Assembly: GCA_015501055.1 (NCBI GenBank)
Contig: JADNYV010000010.1
Coordinates: 248,001-312,000, forward strand
DNA length: 64,000 bases
Reading direction: 5' to 3'
Origin: Mucidula mucida
Lineage: Eukaryota > Basidiomycota > Agaricomycetes > Agaricales > Physalacriaceae
Part shown: piece by piece, positions 56,833 through 64,000 of the stretch
Layout: each line of letters opens with the position of its first letter
Numbering within the stretch: the first letter of the stretch is position 1
Made by a program: the position numbers and the translations under genes
The notes under the pieces: generated by a model
What the model was told of the DNA's origin: nothing
Database searches by the model: none
Seen by the model: the letters and a program-made list of their open reading frames with translations, nothing else

Positions 56833-59800
56833 TTAAGGCGCAAGTTCCATTCTGCACCAGAGTTGCTCCATAAGGGCCGCAGAGGGTAGTGTGACGTCAA
56901 GGGGTTCGGTGTCAGGCAGTGGCATGGGTCGGAATAGATGTGATGGAAATTGCGACATGGGAACTTCAATTCGAGCAAGCGCAGATGGCTTTGGCTTATT
57001 CGGGTACTGTTGGTGAAAATCATGGATAGCTTCGTCGGCATTCTTGAGATTGCATGCCGGTTCCCATGTCTGCTTGTGTATGCCATAAGCCTTCCAGTGA
57101 ACCTTGTATTGAAAACCCCCGCGGTACTTTCGGGAATTAACCACTTTCTCAACCTCCCATTCCGGTTCAGCTCCTTCCAGCACAGGTGGTGGACACGTGT
57201 CTCGGGGTTGCGTCGGAAATTGCGGCTCGTGGTAGGGCGTCAACAGGACCTCATTGAACACGGGATGAATGCTTTTCCACGTGTGAGGAATCTGGAGCTT
57301 GTAAGAGCTCGTCCCGACTTTCTTGATCACTTTGAACGGCCCGAAGCGTTTGTTATCGAGCTTCTTCATTGGTCAATCCGTGCTGAGATTCGTCCCTTCC
57401 AGCCATACTTTGTCGCCTTCCTTGTACTCTACTGCCTCTGTCCGCTTCCTCTCATAAAACCGTTTCATGTCTTCTTTTGCCATCTTCAATGCCGACCCCA
57501 CTTCGTCCCATGTTTTCCTCATGCCGTCGGCAAACTCCTGCGCAGTCTCGTTTCTCGATGCCGTTTTCGGAGCGGTGCCTTTGTAGGGGTGTCTGCCCAT
57601 GTCTGCGAAGAACGGAGTGACTTTGGTCGCCGAGTATACCCGATCATTGTACACAAATTTGGCAGAGGGTAACCATTCATGCCAGTCGTTCTGATGGTAA
57701 TTGACGAATAACCGTAAGAAATGTTCTATCTCTTGGTTCAACCGTTCTGTTTGCCCATTTGCCTGTTGATGGTACGCCGTCGTGAAGTTCCCTTCAATGC
57801 CCAACAGCCGGTATAACTCCTTCATGAAACGCGAGTGGTATTGCGGACCTTGATCGTGTATCATCTGTCGCGGCAATCCATGTATGGGGAAGATTCGATT
57901 GCGGTAAATACGAGCCATGTCTTCTGACGTCAGGGTGGTGTGTGTTGGTATAATGCGTAACCGCTTTGTGAAATGGTCCACAAATGTGCTGATTGCATTG
58001 TATCCTCCCGACTCCGGCAACTTGCCGATCATGTCCGTCCCAACTTTCTCCCATGGTTCGCTTGGTACGTCTATAGGATGGAGGGGTGCAGCCGTCTTTG
58101 TGCGATGTGCCTTTATAACTTGGCATTTTTGACACCCTTTCACGTATTCGCAGACATCTCGGCTGATTCCTGGCCACCAATAGGTGCGTGTGATCAACTC
58201 GAGAGTCTTGTACCGTCCCGGATGCCCTGCAAGCTGTGCATCATAATGCATTCCAATAACTTTCCCCGCAATTCCTTGTCCTTCGGTATGTAAATACGAT
58301 CTTTCCACATAATAAGTCCATTTTCCTTCTCTTCCCATCCTTTTTCTTTGTTTTCTAATGCTTTTTGTATGTATTTGTCTTTGTTTCCTTTTCTTTGTTT
58401 GATTTTGTTAAGTAATTCGTCCTTTGGTGTAGCTACTGTATGTAAAGAAAATTGAATTTGTGAAATAAAAAACTCCGGTTTTAGCAAAATAATGTTTTCG
58501 TTATCTTTTTCCCCCTTCTAAGGCCTGTCATCCTTGACAAGGCATCAGCTTTTCCCATCATCCTGCCCGGCTTATGAATCATCTGTATGTCATATTCCGC
58601 CAACTCCATAACCCATCGCGCCTGCCTCCGGTTCAACTTCTGTGGCTTCCTGAAGTACTGAAGGTTTTGATGATTGGTGAAAACCTCCACTGTCTCCTTA
58701 GCGCCTAGGAGGTATTGCCGCCAGTCGTTGATTGAGTCCATGATAGCCATCATCTCTTTGTCGTAGATCTCATAATTGCGCTCCACTTCGTTCAGCGCGC
58801 GAGATCGGAAAGCTACTGGTCTCCATTTTCCGTTAACAAACTGGGAAAGAACCGCCCCGTTTGCATAGTTCGAGGAGTCTGCCTCGACTCGAAACTTGCC
58901 GTCGTCACGTGGTACAATCAGAACGGGTTCTTCCGTCATCCTCCGTTCAACTCCTCAAACGCCTCGTGCTGCTCCATGCCCCAAATCCACTTGCCCTTCC
59001 CGGTTAGCAATGTCAATGGCTTTGCTACTCCCGCAAATCCCCGGATGAAACGTCGGTAGAAGTTGCAGAAGCCCAGAAATGACTGTACTTCCTTCTTCTT
59101 TGTCGGCTCCTTCCATTCCTTCACTACGACCACTTTTGCCGGATCCATCTTCACTTCTCCTCCTCCAACAATAACTCCCAAGTAGTCTACAGTATGTGCC
59201 TCAAAACTACATTTCTGGGTTTTAAATACAACTTATTTACTCGCAATATCTCTAGTACTCGTCGTACAATATGCCTATGTTCTTCCAACGTGTTCGTAAA
59301 GATAAGTATATCGTCTAAGTATACTATAACATGTCCTTCATCGATCAACTCTTTCAGAATGTGATTCATGAACGATTGAAAGTTGCCGGCGAGTTTGTAA
59401 GTCCGAAGAACATGACTGAGGGCTCGAACAGGCCTCGGTTTGTTCTGAAACCGCTTTCCACTCATCACCTTCTTTGATCCGGATGTTATTGTAACCCCAT
59501 CGGACATCCATCTTTGTGAAAACCTTTGCTCCCTTCAACTTGTCGATAAGCTCCTGATCAACGGCAAGGGGTATCAGTTCTTGATTGTCATGTGTTCAAC
59601 TTCCGATAATCCTGTACTGGTGAAGGCTTCCATCCTTCTTCTTGACAAAGAAGAAGGGTGATGCCATAGGTGAAATTGATGGCCATATACGTCCCGTCCG
59701 TATGTTTTCTTCCAAGAACTCATCTAATACCTTCTGCTCGGATGGACTAAGGGGATAGACCTTGCAGTCAACCGGTTTGGAACCAGGCGTAAGTTCTATT

Positions 59801-61663
59801 GCGTGATCCCAGGGTCTTCGCTCCGGTAGCTTGTCAAAGTACGCTTTGCTAAATACATCAGAGAATTCCTCAATGTAAGGTGCAGCAGCGGATGAAGGCT
59901 GTTGTGATCTCAGCTTTTCACCGCTTTTGCGATAGTTGTCCCAGTCCATCCAGAACAAGCGCTCTCCCTCTTCCAACTTCTCTTCTACAGCTTCTCCTTC
60001 ATCTTCTGGCGAGTCGTACTTGGGTAGATAGCCGCAGCGGTCTGGGCATGATCAAAAGTAACATGGATTCCGTCCAGTTGATCGTGGGGTTATGATATGT
60101 AACCAATCTAGCCCCAAAAAGATACTTGTTTTGCCAAGATTGGTGACTGCCAACTCAATCTTTTTGGCGTGATCACCATCTTCATCCAGACCTCCACAAA
60201 ACCTTCGATTGCTCCTCCCTCGTTTAGGGTTCCATCCGCATTGTAGACAGGAAGCTTGACCGGTAACTCCTTGATCGGGAGTCCGTTCTTCTCAACGAAT
60301 TCTTTATTGACGCAAGAACCCGTTGCTCCACTGTCAAGAAGGGCACTCGTTTCCCATTCAGAGCCTGTGTGCACCTCTCTATGGTTACTCGGAGTTTCAT
60401 GTCCTGCCCCTTTGTTCCCCGGATGTACTTCCTCGACTTTTTTAACTCCGTCACAACTTCCACCGCAGCTTCCTTCGTCAACGCTCTGATCGCCATCACT
60501 TTCTCCTCCGTCGCTTCTCTTCTCTCCGCTCCGGCATCCATGCTCTCAAATTCCCACTGCTCTCGACACTTCATCCTCCTTAGCCGTTGTGCGATCCACT
60601 CGGGCGTATTTGGCTCAAATCTTTCTTTCGCAGGTTTTGTTGGTGAAGTCGTCGATGATATTTTAGATGCTTAGTACCAGTACTATAAATAGATTCTGCA
60701 TCTGACGATTTTCCCTTGAACTGCTCCGGCAGGACTGCGTCTACTGCGGGAGCTTCGCAAAACCCAACTCTTCGGCCAGCTTCTTCTTCTCCTGTCATTC
60801 ATTTCGGTCCATAGACCCCGAATCGTCTGGGGTCGACCCTTCTTAGGACAGAACCTGCTGACGTGGCCGTGTTCGCCACAGCTGAAGCAAAGTCCTCTTC
60901 GATGTGCGTTGTCAATGTCCATCGGCCTGCCGGCTCCTCCATAGGTAACGCCGGTAGCATCTTGTCGTGTGATCGGCGTCGGGGGTGGGTTCGTAGGATT
61001 GGCTCTCGATGTAGCCGCCTGCGGAGCTTGAGGCCGGGACTGCATGCCGGACCTCTTGCTCGCCGTCCGCCTTCTCCACAGCTGATTGATCTGAATGATC
61101 TGTGCCTTCCAATCCTTGTACTTCTCTGGCAACCCGTCTCGGCTGCCATAGATCTGATCAATGATCTTCTCGTTGACGTTGGTCTCGAGAAGTCGCACAA
61201 CATATGCATCATCCTTCAAATATTCTGCCTGAGTGAGCAGAACCTCAAACTTCTGGAAAAAATCTTGAGCGGTGTCCTGTCCCTGGCGCAACCGCTCAAT
61301 CTGGTCTTGCGCGTCTCGCGCGAGATTGGAATCCACAAATCACTCCTTCAAATGTTCCTTGAACTCCATCCAAGAGACTGTCCATTCCTCTTCTTCCTCG
61401 TCAAAGTTCTGGTCCGTATAGTTCTGGACCCATGCATCAATGTGATCTCCTCGGATGTAGGAGAGAACAACATCAATCCTTTTGGAGTCAGATGTGAGGT
61501 TGTTCTTCTTGTTGTGGATGTATGTAAACATTGATCGCCACCAGCTCTTGTACTTGGCCTTGTCCCTGTCATAGTCATAAGGCTTGTTGACAAGGGATCG
61601 ACCTTTGGGTTCAACATTGGCGTGATGAGCGTGATGAGCAGGCTCGGGTGCTTTGTTGGACAT
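56833..61663 (-). pseudogene. gypsy copy 2 gag-pol with frameshifts and stops
   Basis: ATG 61663 starts gag (MSNKAPEPAHHAHHANVEPK). A TGA at about 61337 interrupts it, and the zinc knuckle CFSCGEHGHVSRFC follows. Frameshifts occur near 60790, 60660, 60370 and 60190 (gag-protease junction and protease) and again around 59610, 59430, 59190 and 58940 in RT. Pol pieces include [33 protein letters not shown] and RVEADSSNYANGAVLSQF (RNase H). The integrase region is long and open (57373-58338: HPGRYKTLELITRTYWWPGI, then VDHFTKRLRIIP). It is followed by one TGA (57370-57372), where copy 1 has CGA, and by the chromodomain (VEKVVNSRKYRGGFQYKVHW). The end is TAA 56833-56835. The element cannot make a full polyprotein. 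Confidence 0.88.
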
Positions 61664-62261
61664 GGTGAATCGGGGTGATGAGATCGGAGAGTAAAAGGGT
61701 GAAAGTGGGGATATGGGTAATGCGGATTTGGATGAAACGAGTGAGGGAATAGAGGTTTGGATGAATAAGGGGGAATTGCCTAGATCTGAAATAGAATCCA
61801 GGACTTGGTAGGGTGGGGAATGATGGTGTGTATCGTAAGGTAAGTAAAGTAGGTAGGTATTGTAACTGTCTACGCTATTTTACCAACTACTGACTATTTA
61901 TCTACGGAGCCCAAGAGCTCGTCACAAGTTTGCAATTGCCCAGCCGACGTCCCTCTGGTGTGAGGTAAGCTAAAGTTTTCCTGGGAACGGGGGTTGACCG
62001 GTAAACAGTGCCCACTGAAGTGCAACTGCCAAAAGTTCGTTCTCGTGAGAGCGGCTACTTCCAGCACCCGAGGCAGTTATCTCTAACTGTTAGCTGGCGC
62101 TACTGGGACCAATACACATGTATGTGGACGTGCGCTGGAATTAGGATTCCATCAATCTGTAAACAGGAAAGGGGATGGGGGAATGTGCAATAATCAAACA
62201 GTGAAGTGCTGATCGACAATCAGGGATGTGTGGTAGGTGGTAGAAAGTAGTTCTGATCTTC

Positions 62262-62790
62262 TGTTAGCGACTGACTTTAGCCACGAGACTAAACCAGGTA
62301 CCACAGCAAGAACTAAAAGAGAAAGTGTTTGCGTTCGTAAGACTAGGCTAGACCAGGTGTATAAACGAGATCGGAACTAAAGTACAATGATACTACACTA
62401 CTGCTTATATACTAGTAAGTCTGTGTTTGGGACTCCTTGTCCATACGCGTTTCCACTAGGGATGCTCCACGCGCTTGACCCAGTGTTGTATGCTACTAGT
62501 CCGTGAAACCATTAAATATGAGTGGTAACTGCATGTAAGTAATAATACTGAAACGACCATGTATGCTACGAGTGTCGGTGGTGTGTATACAATAGGGAGT
62601 CCATGAGGTATCGGCATGTATGATGTCATCCATGTGTTGGGTGTATGTCCGACATGAGTACGGCTTCGGTAATGAAAAGGAATATGATTGGTGACGAAAC
62701 AGATGATGAAACAGTCCGTTGGTTGATAAGACAAGCCCCCAATAAGATATGATAAGATGTGAAAATGTGAAAATATGGCAATTCATAACA
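62262..62790 (-). repeat. gypsy copy 2 5' LTR
   Basis: 529 bp on the minus strand, from TGTTATGAATTGCC to CGCTAACA. It is closer in its first 70 bases to the copy 1 LTR than to its own 3' LTR. The 600-bp stretch between it and gag (61664-62261) is the untranslated leader; a primer-binding site there was not identified. Confidence 0.88.
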
Positions 62791-62795
62791 TTTAG

Positions 62796-64000
62796 GGTGC
62801 AATAACCATTTTTCTTACACTGTCTACTCCCCATTATGTCTGCACATCACCTTTCTACACTGACAGCTACATAGAGCCCAATCACAACTTGACGCAAAGG
62901 AATCACAGGCTCACATAACGCAACTATGTCTCACTGCACATAATCAACCACCATAACCTGTTGCTTCCGCCTCATTGCTGTTATGGCCCTAAGCCTCCTA
63001 CTCCCACCTTTCTACTTTATGCTTCTCCTAGCCCAAGGCTACTTTGGACCAGTAGAGCCCGTGTTCTGCATTGTCCATCCTGTCTATCTTGTCCTTACCC
63101 TCAGGCTGCGCTGGTTTTATGAGTTAGAAACACTTGAGGAGGTGCCACAGTTGAGGAATGGGTGTTAAGCTTGTGTGTTGCCAAAGCCACAGCCTCAGCC
63201 TTGTAAAGGTTTAGACATTGGTCTCAGGGAATATTTCTTTTGTGCAAGAGCGGGTACATATATCTGTGTTGCACTTGTGCAGTGGGTGTTTTGGCTGTGG
63301 TTGGTTTTTTCAGTAAAATGTGTATTACCCATTATTATTATGTCTGTATCTATTGATTCAATTTATGCGACAAGTAGATTTTTACTTGACAATTCCACCA
63401 ACGCTTGGAGGTGCCGTTTATGTCTAGCAGTCCCGGATGACGGCTTTGGGTTTTGGTTATCAGTTTGCGTGTGAGAGGGAGGTTGAAGATAGGGAGGATG
63501 TGATGTTGAATGTTTGAATGGTATGTATCTTGTTTTTTTGTAAGATTAAGAAATGCTCTCAGGAATCTTGTTGAGAAGGTGTCAGGTCAGTGCTTAAGGG
63601 CAAGGCAAAGGAATGAGGCAAGCTGCGTTTTCGACAGCGGCAATGGTGTCCACAAAATATTTGTTGACTAGACAAAAACTGGTCAGGTCATTGAGAAAAC
63701 AGGGAACCATGTCCCTCAACAATGTGCTCAAAGGCGGTATCAACACAGATAGGTGTATGCAAACAATACAAACCCAGCCAGCTGGCAGCGCAAAGCGTAC
63801 GGTACCAGCGGAACTGTGATATATATCCAACCAGACGGCAGCGCGAAGCGTACAGCACTGGCGGAACCAGAGAGCGGTGGTTTAGTACAGACTCGCGGGA
63901 TTTTTTGGTTTTGGTTTATGCCTGACGACTGCCGGAGCACGTCAAACAGGGCTTTGAATGTATTGAGAAACGCACCAGCAGGTTCCCGAATAACAGTGGC
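62796..64000. other. AT-rich right edge without a supported gene
   Basis: About 1.2 kb. A 61-codon hydrophobic frame from ATG 62983 (MALSLLLPPFYFMLLLAQGY) could be a small membrane peptide but has no support. An imperfect direct repeat lies at 63778-63814 and 63831-63867. Confidence 0.3.
63778..63867. repeat. Imperfect 37-bp direct repeat
   Basis: Two 37-bp copies (63778-63814 and 63831-63867), both with CCAG--GGCAGCGC and AAGCGTAC followed by GGAAC, separated by 16 bp. Differences are mainly transitions. No function is visible. Confidence 0.6.

Larger units (their letters stand above)
56292..62790 (-). mobile_element. Ty3/gypsy chromovirus copy 2, full length
   Basis: About 6.5 kb on the minus strand, with a 5' LTR at 62262-62790 (529 bp), gag-pol at 56833-61663, a polypurine tract at 56822-56832 and a 3' LTR at 56292-56821 (530 bp). 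The adjoining 5-mers (AACTG on the left, TTTAG on the right) do not match, so no target duplication is visible. This suggests either recombination between copies or mutation of the flanks. It is the same family as copy 1 but carries mostly frameshifts rather than stops. Confidence 0.9.

Noticed and set aside
56287..62795. Target-site duplication for gypsy copy 2
   Set aside because: The 5-mers flanking the LTRs (AACTG and TTTAG) do not match.

Overview
The window looks like nuclear DNA of a filamentous basidiomycete (Agaricomycetes). Genes are split by many 45-60 bp GT-AG introns. The families are typical of that group: a Dal5-type MFS permease, tandem type-B carboxylesterases, an F-box protein, an MBOAT wax-synthase-like protein, a small single-pass membrane protein and an MLKL-like helical-bundle kinase. 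A Cantharellales/Rhizoctonia-like source would fit, but that is an impression and was not tested.

Layout. 0-13 kb: the 3' end of a kinase-like gene, a minus-strand MFS transporter and two tandem secreted carboxylesterases, then an F-box protein with two apparent frameshifts. 13-20 kb: housekeeping block with an oxysterol-binding protein (minus), an NHP6-like HMG-box protein (minus), a conserved hypothetical protein (plus) and a short HSF-type factor (plus). 22-28 kb: a frameshifted wax-synthase-like gene, a signal-peptide plus transmembrane protein, and a protein kinase whose N-terminal helical region resembles the MLKL/HeLo executioner bundle. 28-41.7 kb: AT-rich transposon territory with an internally deleted hAT element (perfect 8-bp TSD), a complete but stop-ridden Ty1/copia element (310-bp LTRs, TAGTA TSD), old relics and a TA-flanked MITE. 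41.7-44.7 kb: two conserved divergent genes, TFIIB (SUA7) and the NEDD8-E1 regulatory subunit (ULA1). 45-64 kb: a 783-bp foldback element, two related Ty3/gypsy chromovirus copies in opposite orientation (the first 5'-truncated), a dead tyrosine-recombinase (Crypton-like) gene, a second MITE, an orphan ORF and a RING-CH membrane E3 ligase.

Themes. The host genes are mostly intact and the mobile elements mostly dead. Damage to the LTR elements is dominated by C-to-T/G-to-A transitions, many at CpG, as expected from methylation-linked decay or a RIP-like process. Related copies within the window show ancestral and mutated codons side by side. The observations most worth following up are the MLKL-like kinase, the foldback element with a third TIR copy in its loop, the two MITEs sharing 17-bp ends and a repeated internal motif, and the compact hAT derivative that keeps only a dimerisation-domain ORF.
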